64,000 bases of DNA from Haloarcula rubra (GCF_019599465.1 NZ_RKLR01000007.1:124001-188000); one strand, 5' to 3'. Positions 1 through 9,135 are shown, counted from the stretch's first letter. The notes: a model not told the origin generated them from the letters alone. Translations and numbers: made by a program.

Positions 1-927
1 GTCGAACTCGTCACCGCCGACGGCGAGTTCCTGACCGTCAGCGAGGACGAGCGTCCCGACCTCTTCTGGGCGCTCCGCGGTGGTGGAGGAAACTTCGGGG
101 TCGTCACGGCGTTCGAGTTCGACCTCCACCCGGTCGGCCCGGAGGTGGCGACCGTACTCGTCTTCTACGACGGGTCGGCGGCGAAATCGTGTCTGCGAGC
201 GTACCGGGAGTACGTCGAGACGGCACCCGACGACGTCAGTACGCTCACCTCGACCGGCGTGATGTACGACGAGGACCTGTTCGACGAGGCCGTCGTCGGG
301 GACCTCAAGTTCGGCGTCATCGGCTGTCACGCCGGCCCACCCGAGGACGGCGAGGCGGCACTCGCACCGCTCCGGGAGTTGGACGACCCGCTCGTCGACC
401 TGAGTGCGGTCCGACCGTACGCCGAGTTCCAGCGGATACTCGACGCGGATTACCCCGACGGGAGGCGCTACTACTGGAAGTCGCTGTACCTCGACGGCCT
501 CCCGGCGTCGGCCGTCGACCGCATCGTCTACTGGGGCGAGCAGGCCCCCTCGCCGTTGTCGACCGTCGACGTCTGGGAACTCGGCGGCGCCATCACCGAC
601 ACCGGCACCGAGGAGAGCGCCTTCGCCGGGCGGCACGCACCGTTCCTCCTCGGCGTCGAGGCGAACTGGGAGGACCCGGCGATGGACGACGCGAACGTCG
701 CGTGGGTCCGGGACTGCCTCGCCGACATGCGGCAGTTCTCCGACGGGTCGGTGTACCTGAACTTCCCGGGGTTCCTCGAAGACAACGACGAGACGATGAC
801 GAGGACGTTCGGGACCGCCTACGACCGACTCGTCGCGGTGAAAGACGCCTACGACCCGACGAACCTGTTCGCGCTGAACCAGAACGTCGAACCGTCCGGC
901 GAGAGCGACGGCGAGCGTAGTGGATAG
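1..927 (+). CDS. FAD-linked oxidase (BBE-type), C-terminal part; 5' end outside window
   Basis: The reading frame is open from base 1, so this is the last 308 residues of a longer flavoprotein. Near the visible N-terminus it reads DLFWALRGGGGNFGVVT, the classic end of the FAD_binding_4 (PCMH) domain of berberine-bridge/glycolate-oxidase-type enzymes. The C-terminus, with YLNFPGF and YDPTNLFALNQN, is the BBE domain that closes the substrate side. Such enzymes oxidise an alcohol or sugar-like substrate using bicovalent or non-covalent FAD. The substrate cannot be inferred. The FAD-linking His/Cys region, if present, lies upstream of the window. Confidence 0.93.
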   Translation, partial: VELVTADGEFLTVSEDERPDLFWALRGGGGNFGVVTAFEFDLHPVGPEVATVLVFYDGSAAKSCLRAYREYVETAPDDVSTLTSTGVMYDEDLFDEAVVGDLKFGVIGCHAGPPEDGEAALAPLRELDDPLVDLSAVRPYAEFQRILDADYPDGRRYYWKSLYLDGLPASAVDRIVYWGEQAPSPLSTVDVWELGGAITDTGTEESAFAGRHAPFLLGVEANWEDPAMDDANVAWVRDCLADMRQFSDGSVYLNFPGFLEDNDETMTRTFGTAYDRLVAVKDAYDPTNLFALNQNVEPSGESDGERSG

Positions 928-931
928 GTGG

Positions 932-1090
932 TTACAGCGCCGTCAGCAGCAGGAACGCCAGCACGACTGCGGCCCCGACCAGCGCGGCGTGTCCCGCCGC
1001 ACCGACCGCGAGGACGATTCCGGCGACGATGCGCTCTACCGGTGCGAGCGGGTGCCCGAAGGCCGCCCGCTCTCGTTGTGCGATAGCCAA
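932..1090 (-). CDS. small membrane protein, uncharacterised
   Basis: A 52-residue reading frame with TTG start, too short for usual gene callers. It opens with LAIAQRERAAFGHPLAPVER and then runs as one long hydrophobic stretch (IVAGIVLAVGAAGHAALVGA, then AVVLAFLLLTAL) to the stop, consistent with two tight or one long membrane segment. The start is uncertain because no ATG is in frame nearby. It ends 5 bp from the stop of the convergent FAD oxidase. The polar-head/hydrophobic-tail pattern and the lack of another gene here support it, but there is no family assignment. Confidence 0.45.
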   Translation of the reverse strand: MAIAQRERAAFGHPLAPVERIVAGIVLAVGAAGHAALVGAAVVLAFLLLTAL

Positions 1091-1205
1091 CTGTCTTCCC
1101 TCGTTCGGAGAGACGGCCGGCCTCCTATCAATACCATAGGACGGTTCTCAGTGACTGGGAGGCCCGATGGAACGGTTTTTGCGCCTGCCCTCGTGACCCT
1201 CCGGT

Positions 1206-1691
1206 ATGTCACTCGCCGCCGCCACTCGCGACGCCGTTCGAACGCGCCCGTTCCTCTACGACGCGCTCCGGGCCGGCGTCGTCAACTACACCGCCGCCGC
1301 CCGCACGTTAGATGTCGACGGGGACACGGACGCCGTCGCCACGGCACTCCGTCGCTTCGCCGAGGAACTGCCCGACGACCCGGCACACGAGAGCGAAGCG
1401 CGCGTCTCGATGCGGAGCGGACTGGGACGGTCGGGTGGGGACGGTAGTGACGGGGACGCGGTGCTCGCTATCGGCGACGCCGAGTTCGTCGACGGCACCG
1501 GCTCACTCACCGGCATCGTCGCCAGCGGGGACCTCACCCCGGCGGCGCTCGGCGACGTACTGGGCCGCTTGCGGGCCGCGGACGTGCCCGTGGAGGCGGC
1601 CGGCGTCGCCGCCGACTCGCTCGTGGTGGTCGTCGAGCGACGTGACGGGCCCGACGCGCTCCGGGTCGTCGAAGCCGCGGTGGGCCGCTGA
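1206..1691 (+). CDS. conserved haloarchaeal protein with N-terminal helical and C-terminal ACT-like region (DUF7523-like)
   Basis: 161 residues, acidic. Residues 1-60 (RPFLYDALRAGVVNYTAAARTL) look like a small helical DNA-binding-type region. Residues 100-161 alternate short beta strands and a helix (SLTGIVASGDL, then SLVVVVERRDGPDALRVVEAA), in the order of an ACT-like fold. I recall a haloarchaeal DUF of this type but no function. A T-rich element (cggtttttgcg) about 30 nt before the ATG is the likely core promoter. It ends 63 bp before cysS on the same strand and may be cotranscribed with it. Confidence 0.75.
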   Translation: MSLAAATRDAVRTRPFLYDALRAGVVNYTAAARTLDVDGDTDAVATALRRFAEELPDDPAHESEARVSMRSGLGRSGGDGSDGDAVLAIGDAEFVDGTGSLTGIVASGDLTPAALGDVLGRLRAADVPVEAAGVAADSLVVVVERRDGPDALRVVEAAVGR

Positions 1692-1754
1692 GCGGGGCGG
1701 CCTCACAGCCCGGTTCCGACGCCTTGAAGCGGCCCGGCGCAGTGTCGTTCGACA

Positions 1755-3239
1755 ATGACGCTCCGCGTGACGAACACGCTGACCGGCGAGACAGAGCCGT
1801 TCGAGCCACGCGACCCCGACTCCGTTCTCCTGTACTACTGTGGCCTCACGACCTCCGACCCGCCGCATCTGGGCCACGCTCGCGGCTGGGTCCACGTCGA
1901 CGTGATGTGTCGCTGGCTGGAGTGGCTGGGGTACGACGTGCGCCACGTCGAGAACTTCACCGACGTCAACGAGAAGATCGTCGCCCGCGTCGGCGAGGAC
2001 GGCGACAGCGAGGCCGACGTCGCCCGCCACTACGTCCGGCAGGTCATCGAGGACATGCGCTCGCTCAACCTCGACCGCGCGGAGGTGTACCCTCGCGTCT
2101 CCGAACACGTCCCCGAGATAATCTCGCTCGTCGAGCGACTCGTCGAGAGCGGCCACGCCTACGAGGCCAACGGGTCGGTGTACTTCGACGTGACGAGTTT
2201 CGAGGACTACGGCAAACTCTCGAACCAGACCGTCGAGGACATCGAGGCACAGGGTGAGGACGCCGAGAGCGAGAAGCGCCACCCCGCCGACTTCGCCCTC
2301 TGGAAGGCCGGCGGCGTCGACCCCGACGACATCGAGGAGCACCGCCATCCCGAGGCCGCGCCCGCCGAGGCGGCCTGCGAGACGGCCCAGACGTGGGACT
2401 CGCCGTGGGGCGAGGGCCGACCCGGCTGGCACATCGAGTGCTCGGCCATGTCGATGACCCACCTCGACGAGACCATCGACGTCCACGTCGGCGGGCAGGA
2501 CCTCGTCTTCCCCCACCACGAGAACGAGGTGGCCCAGAGCGAGGCCGCGACCGGCCAGCGGTTCGCCGACTACTGGCTTCACGTCCGACTGCTGGAGACG
2601 AGTGGCGAGAAGATGTCCTCCTCGCTGGGGAACTTCTTCACCGTCGCCGACGCCGTCGAGGAGTTCGGGGCCGACGTCCTCCGAACCTTCCTGCTCTCGA
2701 CGGCGTACTCCTCGCGGGCCACCTACAGCGAGGAGACCATCGGCGAGGCCGAGGAGCGCTGGGACCGCCTCCAGCGCGGCTACGAGCGGGCGGTCGACGC
2801 CTGCGACAGCGTCGACGCCTACGCGAAGGTGACCGACGAGACGCTCCGCGAGGCCGTCGACGACGTCCGCGTGGAGTTCGAGGCGGCGATGAACGACGAC
2901 TTCAACACCCGGGAAGCGACGACGGCGTTGCTGGACCTCACGAGCGCCGTCAACACGCACGTCGACGGCCACGACGACGCCTACGACTACCGTGGTCTGC
3001 GGCGGGCCGTCGAGACGTTCGAGGAGTTCGGCGGCGGCATCCTCGGCCTCTCCTTCGGTGAGGTGAGCGAGGAGAGCGACGTCGCACTCGCCGGCGACAT
3101 CGTGGAACTCGTCCTCGACGTGCGCGAACAGGAGCGTGCGGACGGCAACTACGAACGCGCCGACGAGTTGCGCGACGAACTCGAAGCGCTCGGCGTCGAG
3201 GTACAGGACACGGACGACGGCCCGACGTACCGGTTCTGA
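1755..3239 (+). CDS. cysS: cysteinyl-tRNA synthetase
   Basis: 494 residues, normal for class I CysRS. It charges tRNA-Cys with cysteine in the cytosol. The zinc-site cysteine C29 sits in LLYYCGLT, the HIGH motif is PHLGH (about 37-41) and the KMSKS-type loop is GEKMSSSLGN (about 285-294). WHIECSAM and GGQDLVFPHHENE supply the other zinc ligands and the substrate pocket. The C-terminal part is the helical DALR-type anticodon domain ending in EALGVEVQDTDDGPTYRF. ATG follows gttcgacaatg with no SD, consistent with a leaderless or short-leader start. Confidence 0.98.
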   Translation: MTLRVTNTLTGETEPFEPRDPDSVLLYYCGLTTSDPPHLGHARGWVHVDVMCRWLEWLGYDVRHVENFTDVNEKIVARVGEDGDSEADVARHYVRQVIEDMRSLNLDRAEVYPRVSEHVPEIISLVERLVESGHAYEANGSVYFDVTSFEDYGKLSNQTVEDIEAQGEDAESEKRHPADFALWKAGGVDPDDIEEHRHPEAAPAEAACETAQTWDSPWGEGRPGWHIECSAMSMTHLDETIDVHVGGQDLVFPHHENEVAQSEAATGQRFADYWLHVRLLETSGEKMSSSLGNFFTVADAVEEFGADVLRTFLLSTAYSSRATYSEETIGEAEERWDRLQRGYERAVDACDSVDAYAKVTDETLREAVDDVRVEFEAAMNDDFNTREATTALLDLTSAVNTHVDGHDDAYDYRGLRRAVETFEEFGGGILGLSFGEVSEESDVALAGDIVELVLDVREQERADGNYERADELRDELEALGVEVQDTDDGPTYRF

Positions 3240-3310
3240 ACCGACGTCGATACGTATATCATCCGACAATCCTCGTCGAAAGCCGGATAGAACGCGTGCT
3301 ATCCTTCGAC

Positions 3311-3326
3311 AGTACGTATTTATATC
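3311..3326 (+). promoter_or_regulatory. TATA element for the secreted SCP2-like protein
   Basis: The AT-rich stretch gtatttatatcc lies 26-34 nt before the ATG at 3352, in a local island (3300-3351) far richer in A/T than its surroundings. That spacing fits a leaderless haloarchaeal transcript. A second AT run (tatatattcg, 3339-3348) is closer to the start and probably within the initiator. Confidence 0.6.
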
Positions 3327-3351
3327 CTTTCGAGATAATTATATATTCGTT

Positions 3352-3849
3352 ATGATTACCGTACCGTACAGTTCTCGGATACTCACACTCGTGGTGGTCT
3401 TCGCACTGGTCTTCGGGTCGACCGCAGGTCCGGTGGCCGCCCAGAGCGACCAGCCGGAGTGGGCCGACGAGATGTACGCCGAGCTAGAGGGCATGGTCGG
3501 CGTCTACAACGAGAACATCGACGCCAGCGACCTCGGGGTCGCCGGCGATCAGTTGAAGAACGAACGCGTGAACCTCGTGGTGACGGACGCGAACGGAACG
3601 GAAGCCACGGCCTCGTTCCGGATGGACGGTGACCTGCAGATTCAGGAACTGAAACAGGGCACCCGTGACGACGCGACGATGAAGATGACCACCGACCGGG
3701 CGACGCTGACCGGTATCGTCGAGTCGAACGACCCCTCGAAGGCGTTCCAGAACGCTATCACCGGCGGGGACATCACCATCGACGGCCTCGGGACCGTGAA
3801 CGCCGTGAAGTGGGTCGTCATCAACACCCTCGTCAGCCTGTTCGGGTGA
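3352..3849 (+). CDS. secreted SCP2-like (sterol carrier-type) protein
   Basis: 166 residues. Residues 1-33 form a Sec signal peptide (ILTLVVVFALVFGSTAGPVAAQ) with an AxA-type cleavage site. The mature part contains DATMKMTTDRATLTGIVE and PSKAFQNAITGGDITIDGLG, the pattern of the SCP2 fold (strand-strand then a 'GDI.I.G' hairpin), which binds hydrophobic ligands in a tunnel. The C-terminus is hydrophobic (VKWVVINTLVSLFG) and may anchor it. The gene is preceded by its own TATA element and is followed 48 bp later by a lipoprotein gene. The ligand is unknown. Confidence 0.75.
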   Translation: MITVPYSSRILTLVVVFALVFGSTAGPVAAQSDQPEWADEMYAELEGMVGVYNENIDASDLGVAGDQLKNERVNLVVTDANGTEATASFRMDGDLQIQELKQGTRDDATMKMTTDRATLTGIVESNDPSKAFQNAITGGDITIDGLGTVNAVKWVVINTLVSLFG

Positions 3850-3897
3850 CGTCGGCGAACAGCTTTTTTACGCCGCACCGTCTCGTAGTCAACACCT

Positions 3898-4533
3898 ATG
3901 CGAAAGCCCCTGCTCTCCGCACTCGTCGCCCTCCTCGTCGTCTCCGCCGGTTGTACGGGTCTCATCACCGGCGAGACGGTCGCCTTCGAATCCGAACCGG
4001 CCACCGTCGAGGACTCGGCGCGAGCGTCGTCGGGGTACGAACTGACGAACTCGACCGAACAGAACATCACCCGTCAGGTCACCTTCGCCGGGCAGGACCG
4101 GACGATTCGGGTCGTGAACCACGTTCAGCAGTACCAGCGCGGCGTCGACCTCGGACCGCTCGGTTCCATCCCGCTGGCCCAGTTCGTCGTCGTCTCGACG
4201 CCCGGAGCGAACGTCGCCGGACAGACGCTGAATCCGGCCGCACAGTGGTCGAACCGCCGCGTCGTCGAGCAACTCGCGAGTCGAACCGGGAGCGTGAACG
4301 ACGTCCAGTCGGAGGGTAACCGGACCGCGGAGATTCTGGGTGAACCCCGCGACGTCGGGATGTTCTCCGGCACCGTGACCGTTCAGGGACAGGAGATAGA
4401 CGTGACGATGCACGTCGCGAGTTTCGAACACGAGGGCGACGTGCTCGTCGTTCTCGCCGTCCACCCCGACCAGATAAACGAGCGTGCGAGAGTCGACACG
4501 ATGTTCGGTGGCATCACCCACAGCGGTGACTGA
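3898..4533 (+). CDS. haloarchaeal lipoprotein (DUF6517-like)
   Basis: 211 residues. The N-terminus MRKPLLSALVALLVVSAGC ends in a lipobox with C19, so it should be a membrane-anchored outer-face lipoprotein. The mature protein begins with FESEPATVEDSARASSGYE and is a beta-rich globular domain without catalytic motifs, matching a family seen only in haloarchaea. A T-run (gctttttta) about 28-36 nt before the ATG is the likely core promoter. The function is unknown; surface-associated binding is a guess. Confidence 0.8.
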   Translation: MRKPLLSALVALLVVSAGCTGLITGETVAFESEPATVEDSARASSGYELTNSTEQNITRQVTFAGQDRTIRVVNHVQQYQRGVDLGPLGSIPLAQFVVVSTPGANVAGQTLNPAAQWSNRRVVEQLASRTGSVNDVQSEGNRTAEILGEPRDVGMFSGTVTVQGQEIDVTMHVASFEHEGDVLVVLAVHPDQINERARVDTMFGGITHSGD

Positions 4534-4586
4534 GTCTCGGCGTTCTCGGGGGTACGCTTTTTTATCGGCACCGTGATTGGTGGGCC

Positions 4587-4757
4587 ATGCAGTCGGTCTC
4601 GCTGGTTGGTGCCGCCCTCACTGTCGCCGGAATCCTCGGCTACGCGCTGGGTGTGACGACGCCCTATCCGGGCCGTTCGTTCTCCATGACCGCGCTCATG
4701 CTCGGCCTGACCGTGCTCGCGGTCGGGCGGTCGAACCGACCGGAGGGCGACTCGTGA
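4587..4757 (+). CDS. small two-helix membrane protein, uncharacterised
   Basis: 56 residues, missed by length filters. MQSVSLVGAALTVAGILGYALG forms the first membrane helix, then TTPYPGRSF, then MTALMLGLTVLAVG as the second. Its TGA stop overlaps the GTG start of corA (GTGA), which implies translational coupling with the magnesium/metal channel gene. A T-run (gcttttttatcgg) about 30 nt before the ATG is a plausible promoter. The coupling suggests a partner or modulator of CorA, but this is inference. Confidence 0.7.
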   Translation: MQSVSLVGAALTVAGILGYALGVTTPYPGRSFSMTALMLGLTVLAVGRSNRPEGDS

Positions 4758-5731
4758 TATCCGCGCTCGTGTACGCCGACGGGACAGCGGTCCCCTACGA
4801 CGACCTCGACAGCGCCCGCCGTGCCGTGGGGACGACGTGGGTCCACGTCGCCGACGCCTCGGCCGACGAGATAGACGCCGTCGCCACGGCGTTCGACCTC
4901 CATCCGCTGGCTATCGACGACGTCCGGGGCGACGTCAGGGCGAAGACGGAGGAGTACACCGACCACACGTTCGTCCTCGTCAAGAGCGCCGCGCTCTCGC
5001 CCGGCGAGACGACCTTCGAGAAGGAGGTCCGAACCGCCCCGATAGCTATCTTCATCGGCCGTGACTGGGTCGTCACCCTGTCGACCGGGACGGCCACCCC
5101 GGTGCAGCGGGTGATGGACGCCGTCGAACGCGGGGACGAACGCCTCCTCCACCGTGGCCCCGACTTCACGGCCTACCGCGTCGTCGACGTGGTCGTCGAC
5201 GCCTACTTCGACCTGCTCGACGACGTCGAGACGGACATCGAAGAGATAGAGGAGGAGGTCACCGTCTCGACGGACATCGAGACGCTGGAGAAGATAAACG
5301 ACGTCCGCCGGGACCTGCTGTCCTTTCGCAAGCAGGTGTGGCCCGCCCGCGAGGCCGTCGGCGTCCTCGCGCGCGGCGACCCACAGCAGATACAGCCACA
5401 GACGGAGAAGTACTTCCGCGACGTCCACGACCACCTCGTCCAGATAGTCGACCTGACCGAGACGTACCGTGACCTCGTCTCCGGCGCGCGTGACATCTAC
5501 CTCAACACGCTCTCGCAGTCGACCAACGAGGTGATGAAGGTGCTCACCGTCGTCGCGACCATCTTCATCCCGCTGACGTTCGTCGTCGGCGTCTACGGGA
5601 TGAACTTCGGCGAGAGCGCCTACAACATGCCCGAACTGGGCTGGACGTTCGCCTATCCGGCGACGATGCTCGGGATGGTGCTGATGGTCGCGGTGATGCT
5701 CGTCCACTTCCGCCGTCGGGGATACCTATAA
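4754..5731 (+). CDS. corA: CorA-type divalent cation channel
   Basis: 325 residues from the GTG at 4754. It takes up Mg2+ (or Co2+/Ni2+) as a homopentamer in the cytoplasmic membrane. A soluble alpha/beta domain comes first, then long stalk helices (DDVETDIEEIEEEVTV, then DVHDHLVQIVDLTETYRDL). Two C-terminal membrane helices follow, with the diagnostic loop YGMNF (about 281-285) after TIFIPLTFVVG. The frame extends further upstream, but the GTG overlapping the previous stop gives the conserved N-terminus (ISALVYADG). The C-terminal RRRGYL is typical of the family. Confidence 0.96.
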   Translation: MISALVYADGTAVPYDDLDSARRAVGTTWVHVADASADEIDAVATAFDLHPLAIDDVRGDVRAKTEEYTDHTFVLVKSAALSPGETTFEKEVRTAPIAIFIGRDWVVTLSTGTATPVQRVMDAVERGDERLLHRGPDFTAYRVVDVVVDAYFDLLDDVETDIEEIEEEVTVSTDIETLEKINDVRRDLLSFRKQVWPAREAVGVLARGDPQQIQPQTEKYFRDVHDHLVQIVDLTETYRDLVSGARDIYLNTLSQSTNEVMKVLTVVATIFIPLTFVVGVYGMNFGESAYNMPELGWTFAYPATMLGMVLMVAVMLVHFRRRGYL

Positions 5732-6952
5732 GACGAGGGGGACGAGGAGGACCCCCATCAGCGTCGCACGCCGGCAGTCGAAGCGTGGCGGCAGGTGGCC
5801 GACGAGCGTCGCGGCCCCGAACGCGGCGACGCCGACCGGCCCCGCGAACACGCCAGAGAGGACGAGGAGGGCGGTCAGGACGGACACGGAGAGCCACGCC
5901 GGGTCCAGTCGACCGACGGTCCGCAGATACCGGTCGCCGAGCCACGGGACGAGTACGGCGCCGGCGACGGCCGCGACGGCGACGGCGGTCAGGAGCGTCG
6001 GGAGCACGAGCGGCACGCTCGCCCGGTCCAGCGCGACGAGGACGCCGGTCCGTGCGTCGCCGAACGTGACGAGGGCGAACAGCGCGAACACCGCCGTCGC
6101 CGTGTTCACGCCGCTGGTCGTGACGACGAAGGCGCGCGGCCCCCGCGTGGAGGTGAGGCCCAGCGCGAGCGTCGCCGCGATGGCGCTCGATACGCCCGGG
6201 AGGTAGCCGACGACGGCCCCACACAGCGTCCCGACGGTGGCCAGCGTCGCGACCGTTCCGCTCGGCGTCGTCACCGCCGGATCCGCCTGTGGCGGGACGC
6301 CCTCGCCACCGATAGCGGCGAGCAACACCGGCGCGCCGAACAGGCCCGCGAACAACGGGACGAGGACGTCCGCGACCGGCAGGACTCCCTCGACGGATGC
6401 ATCGAGGAACGCCAGTCCGAGACCGCCGCTCGCGCCGAGCGACGCGAGCGCACCGACTCGCCGCCTGCCCCCTCGCTCCGTCAGCACCAGTAGAGCCACG
6501 ATAGCAGCGAGCACGACCGGGAGGTTGGTCGACACGACGGGGTACACCCGCTTCATGACGGCGGTGACCGGGAGCGCCAGCGGTGCCGCGAGCAGGACCG
6601 CACCGCCGCTCCCGAGCGCCGACAGACGGAGTGCCTCCCGGCCCCGCCCCTCGACGACGAGTCGGTGTCCGGGGAGCGCGCCGGCGGCCATCGCCGGGTC
6701 GGGGACGCCGAGTGCCAGCGCCGGCACCACGTCGAGGAAGGTGTGTGTCACGCCGGCCGCCAACATCGCCGCACCGACGTACACTCGCGGGCCGGGAATC
6801 TGTCCGGCCGTCGCCGCGAGCAACAGCGCCAGCGTGTTGGCGTGCAGGCCCGGGACGAGACCGCTCACCGTCCCGAGACAGACGCCACCCGCTATCGCAA
6901 CCAACACCCCCGCGACTGCCAGCGGCTCTGCCGTCAGTCTGACCGGGAGCAT
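5726..6952 (-). CDS. tripartite tricarboxylate transporter TctA-type permease (archaeal stand-alone)
   Basis: 408 residues, polytopic (about 10-12 segments). The hallmark GTVSGLVPGLHANTLALLL near residue 30 and its repeat VGYLPGVSSAIAATLALGL are the two internal PG-containing motifs of the TctA fold, so the two-fold symmetric transporter is intact. No TctB or TctC partner is adjacent, as is usual for the archaeal members, and the substrate is unknown. I start at the ATG at 6952 (MLPVRLTAEP) because the upstream extension is an arginine/threonine-rich shadow. It lies downstream of rpl12 but 94 bp away. Its stop overlaps that of corA by 6 bp (convergent). Confidence 0.85.
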   Translation of the reverse strand: MLPVRLTAEPLAVAGVLVAIAGGVCLGTVSGLVPGLHANTLALLLAATAGQIPGPRVYVGAAMLAAGVTHTFLDVVPALALGVPDPAMAAGALPGHRLVVEGRGREALRLSALGSGGAVLLAAPLALPVTAVMKRVYPVVSTNLPVVLAAIVALLVLTERGGRRRVGALASLGASGGLGLAFLDASVEGVLPVADVLVPLFAGLFGAPVLLAAIGGEGVPPQADPAVTTPSGTVATLATVGTLCGAVVGYLPGVSSAIAATLALGLTSTRGPRAFVVTTSGVNTATAVFALFALVTFGDARTGVLVALDRASVPLVLPTLLTAVAVAAVAGAVLVPWLGDRYLRTVGRLDPAWLSVSVLTALLVLSGVFAGPVGVAAFGAATLVGHLPPRFDCRRATLMGVLLVPLVL

Positions 6953-7046
6953 ACGCTCGCTGGTCCCGGCTTCGTACTTCAACGTCCGGACGGCGCGACC
7001 GCTGGTCGGTCGTGCGCGAAAGAAATGCGGTTCGAGTACGGCCGAG

Positions 7047-7394
7047 TTAGCCGAAGAGTTCGCCGAGACCCTCGCCGCTGGCCTCGTCGTCCTCGTCGTC
7101 GTCGCCGTCGTCGCCGTCGTCTGCGGCCTCTTCCTCGGCCTCGTCCTCGTCACCCTCGTCGGCGCTCTCGTCACCCTCGGCGGGTGCGGCGGCGCCGCCA
7201 CTGGCGGGGACGGGCGCGGCGGATGCCTGCTCGACGGCCTCCTCGATGTCGACGTCCTCGAGGGCGGCGACGAGGGCCTTGACGCGGGACTCCTCGACGT
7301 CGACGCCTGCGGCTTCGAGTACGTCGGTGAGGTTGTCTTCGTTGATCTCTTCGCCCGATTCGTTCAGGATGAGTGCAGCGTAAACGTATTCCAT
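7047..7394 (-). CDS. rpl12: ribosomal protein L12 (P1/P2 stalk)
   Basis: 115 residues. Residues 1-60 ([20 protein letters not shown]) are the archaeal/eukaryal P1 dimerisation domain. An alanine/proline hinge and a very acidic tail follow, ending [10 protein letters not shown], the conserved factor-binding end. Several L12 dimers bind L10 to form the ribosomal stalk that recruits elongation factors. It is last in the L1-L10-L12 unit, 21 bp after L10. Confidence 0.97.
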   Translation of the reverse strand: MEYVYAALILNESGEEINEDNLTDVLEAAGVDVEESRVKALVAALEDVDIEEAVEQASAAPVPASGGAAAPAEGDESADEGDEDEAEEEAADDGDDGDDDEDDEASGEGLGELFG

Positions 7395-7415
7395 TGTTCT
7401 GTAGTGGTGGTAGTG

Positions 7416-8459
7416 TTAGAACATCGCTCCGAGCGCGTCGCCGGCGTCTTCGTCGTCGTCATCGTCGTCCTCGGCCTCGTCTGCCTCGGCCTCGGCGTCG
7501 TCGGCGTCGTCCTCGGATGCGGTGTCCTCGGTCTGGTCGTCGGTCGATTCCTCGGTGGCCGGGGCGGCATCCACGTCCTGGAGCTCCTCCGGCAGTGCCT
7601 CTTCGTCGTCGATTTGGGAGGCGAGCGCACGGACCTGTGCGTCGGCCTTGCTCACGAGGTCGGGGACGACCTCGGGATCCTCGATGGCGGCGTGGAGCGC
7701 GAGGCTCTTGGCGTCGCCACGAGCGGACTGGAGCATGGTCGGCACGGTCTGCTCGGTCGGGTAGCCGGCGTTGACCGAGAGGTTGAACGCCTGCCCGGCG
7801 GCCGCACGGATGTTCTGCTCGTACTCCTCGACGTCGAGTTCGAGTTCCTCGGGTTCGAAGAGGACGCCGTCCGCGAAGACGCCGCGCAGGTCGAGCCCGA
7901 CCTCTTTGGGTTCGATGCCCAGTTCGTTGAGGACGTTCGCGAGGTCCTGCGAGACTTCCTCGCCGGCGTCGAGCACCGTCGAGTCGGAGAGGACCTGAAT
8001 CGACCCCTCCTGGATGCGGGCGTCCGCACCGATAGCCTGCAGTTCGCCGACGAACGGCCCCGGGTCGACACCCGTGTCGCCCTCGGGGATGACGATGTCG
8101 TTCGGCGCGACTTCGCCGGCGCCGATGGGCGCGGGCGTCTTCGACGCTTCGAGTTCCTGGAACAGCGAGAACGGGTTGCTGTTCGTGCCGATGAGGCCGA
8201 CCTGCCCGCTGACGAACTGCGTCAGGTCTTCGAGGCCGTCGTCGACCTCCTCGAGGGCGCGGCGGAGCAGCGTGTTCCGGGAGACCCGGAGCTCTGCGGT
8301 GCCGTGGAGGTCACGGCGCATGTCCTGTAGCTGTCGGGACGGAATCCCGGCGATGTTGACGACGCCGACGCTCTCGTAGGACTCGACCATCTCGACGATG
8401 GAGTCGACTTCGTCCTGCTTCCACTGCGGGATGGTCTCAGTCTTGCGCTCGGCGCTCAT
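7416..8459 (-). CDS. rpl10: ribosomal protein L10 (acidic P0)
   Basis: 347 residues, normal for haloarchaeal P0. The N-terminal half binds 23S rRNA ([34 protein letters not shown]). Helical L12-binding segments and a long Asp/Glu tail follow, ending in DALGAMF, which mirrors the L12 tip. It starts 1 bp after the L1 stop, so the two are cotranscribed and probably translationally coupled. The tail is unusually acidic even against neighbouring proteins, as expected in a high-salt cytoplasm. Confidence 0.97.
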   Translation of the reverse strand: MSAERKTETIPQWKQDEVDSIVEMVESYESVGVVNIAGIPSRQLQDMRRDLHGTAELRVSRNTLLRRALEEVDDGLEDLTQFVSGQVGLIGTNSNPFSLFQELEASKTPAPIGAGEVAPNDIVIPEGDTGVDPGPFVGELQAIGADARIQEGSIQVLSDSTVLDAGEEVSQDLANVLNELGIEPKEVGLDLRGVFADGVLFEPEELELDVEEYEQNIRAAAGQAFNLSVNAGYPTEQTVPTMLQSARGDAKSLALHAAIEDPEVVPDLVSKADAQVRALASQIDDEEALPEELQDVDAAPATEESTDDQTEDTASEDDADDAEAEADEAEDDDDDDEDAGDALGAMF

Positions 8460-8460
8460 A

Positions 8461-9099
8461 TCAGGCCACCTCCACCGCGGGGCCCATCGTCGTCTTCACG
8501 AAGACGGTGTCGATGTTGAGCGGCCCCTTCTCGAGGTCGGCGTGCAGTCGGCGGATGATGACGTCGATGTTGTCGGCGATGTCCTCGGCGGACATGTCCT
8601 CGGCACCGACGCGCGTGTGGAACGTCCGACGCTCCCCACTGCGCAGCTGCACGGTGTTCTTCATGCGGTTGATGACCTCGACGACGTCGTCGTCGGGGTC
8701 GAGCGGTTCCGGCATCTTCCCGCGTGGGCCGAGGACGGTCCCGAGATATCGACCGATGTCCTGCATCATGTCCTTCTCTGCGATGAAGAAGTCAGTTGCA
8801 TCGGCGAGGTCCTTGGCGGCGTCGTCGTCGCCTCCAAGCTCCTCGAGTTCGTCCTCGTCGAGTACGTCGTCTGCTGCCTCCTCGGCACGGAGGGCTGTCT
8901 CACCCTCGGCGAAGACCACAATGTTGGTCTCCTGACCGGTGCCGGCAGGCAGAACGACGGACTCGTCGACGCGGTTCGACGGGTCGTTAAGGTCCAAATC
9001 GCGCAGGTTGACTGCGAGGTCGACCGTCTCGCGGAAGTTCCGCTCAGGTGCGTCCTCGAGTGCGCGAGAGACTGCGTTCTCTATTTCCTGGTCTGCCAT
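8461..9099 (-). CDS. rpl1: ribosomal protein L1
   Basis: 212 residues, full length. It begins [19 protein letters not shown] and shows the L1 core [23 protein letters not shown]-type loop [19 protein letters not shown] and the C-terminal [14 protein letters not shown] segment. It binds the 23S L1 stalk and controls E-site tRNA release. In archaea it also represses its own mRNA. A full-length SD (GGAGGTGA) sits 3 nt before the ATG and is partly inside a hairpin (see 9103-9135), consistent with autoregulation. Confidence 0.97.
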   Translation of the reverse strand: MADQEIENAVSRALEDAPERNFRETVDLAVNLRDLDLNDPSNRVDESVVLPAGTGQETNIVVFAEGETALRAEEAADDVLDEDELEELGGDDDAAKDLADATDFFIAEKDMMQDIGRYLGTVLGPRGKMPEPLDPDDDVVEVINRMKNTVQLRSGERRTFHTRVGAEDMSAEDIADNIDVIIRRLHADLEKGPLNIDTVFVKTTMGPAVEVA

Positions 9100-9102
9100 T
9101 GT

Positions 9103-9135
9103 TCACCTCCGTAGTACGCCAAACGGCTTCTACGG
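9103..9135 (-). promoter_or_regulatory. L1 leader hairpin with embedded Shine-Dalgarno (candidate L1 autoregulatory site)
   Basis: Read on the minus strand, CCGTAG (9135-9130) pairs with CTACGG (9114-9109). Inside is a second stem GCC/GGC around a GTTT loop. The 3' arm runs directly into GGAGGTGA (9110-9103), an 8-nt perfect SD, so the last two G of the stem belong to both. Halobacterium and methanogens are known to use an L1-binding mRNA element in or before rpl1. That this hairpin is that element is inference. A TATA-like ctttaag (about 9187-9193) upstream marks an internal promoter between L11 and L1. Confidence 0.6.

Noticed and set aside
1503..3269. A 588-codon minus-strand frame opposite cysS
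   Set aside because: Shadow of the cysS coding strand, typical of high-GC third positions.
7047..7300. Repetitive gtcgtcgtc... tracts near 7.1 and 7.5 kb as simple repeats
   Set aside because: They encode the acidic Asp/Glu tails of L12 and L10.
6237..8330. A 697-codon plus-strand frame antisense to the TctA-type permease, L12 and L10
   Set aside because: Long Val/Leu/Gly- and Ser/Arg-rich runs mirror the opposite-strand genes; no start signal or family.
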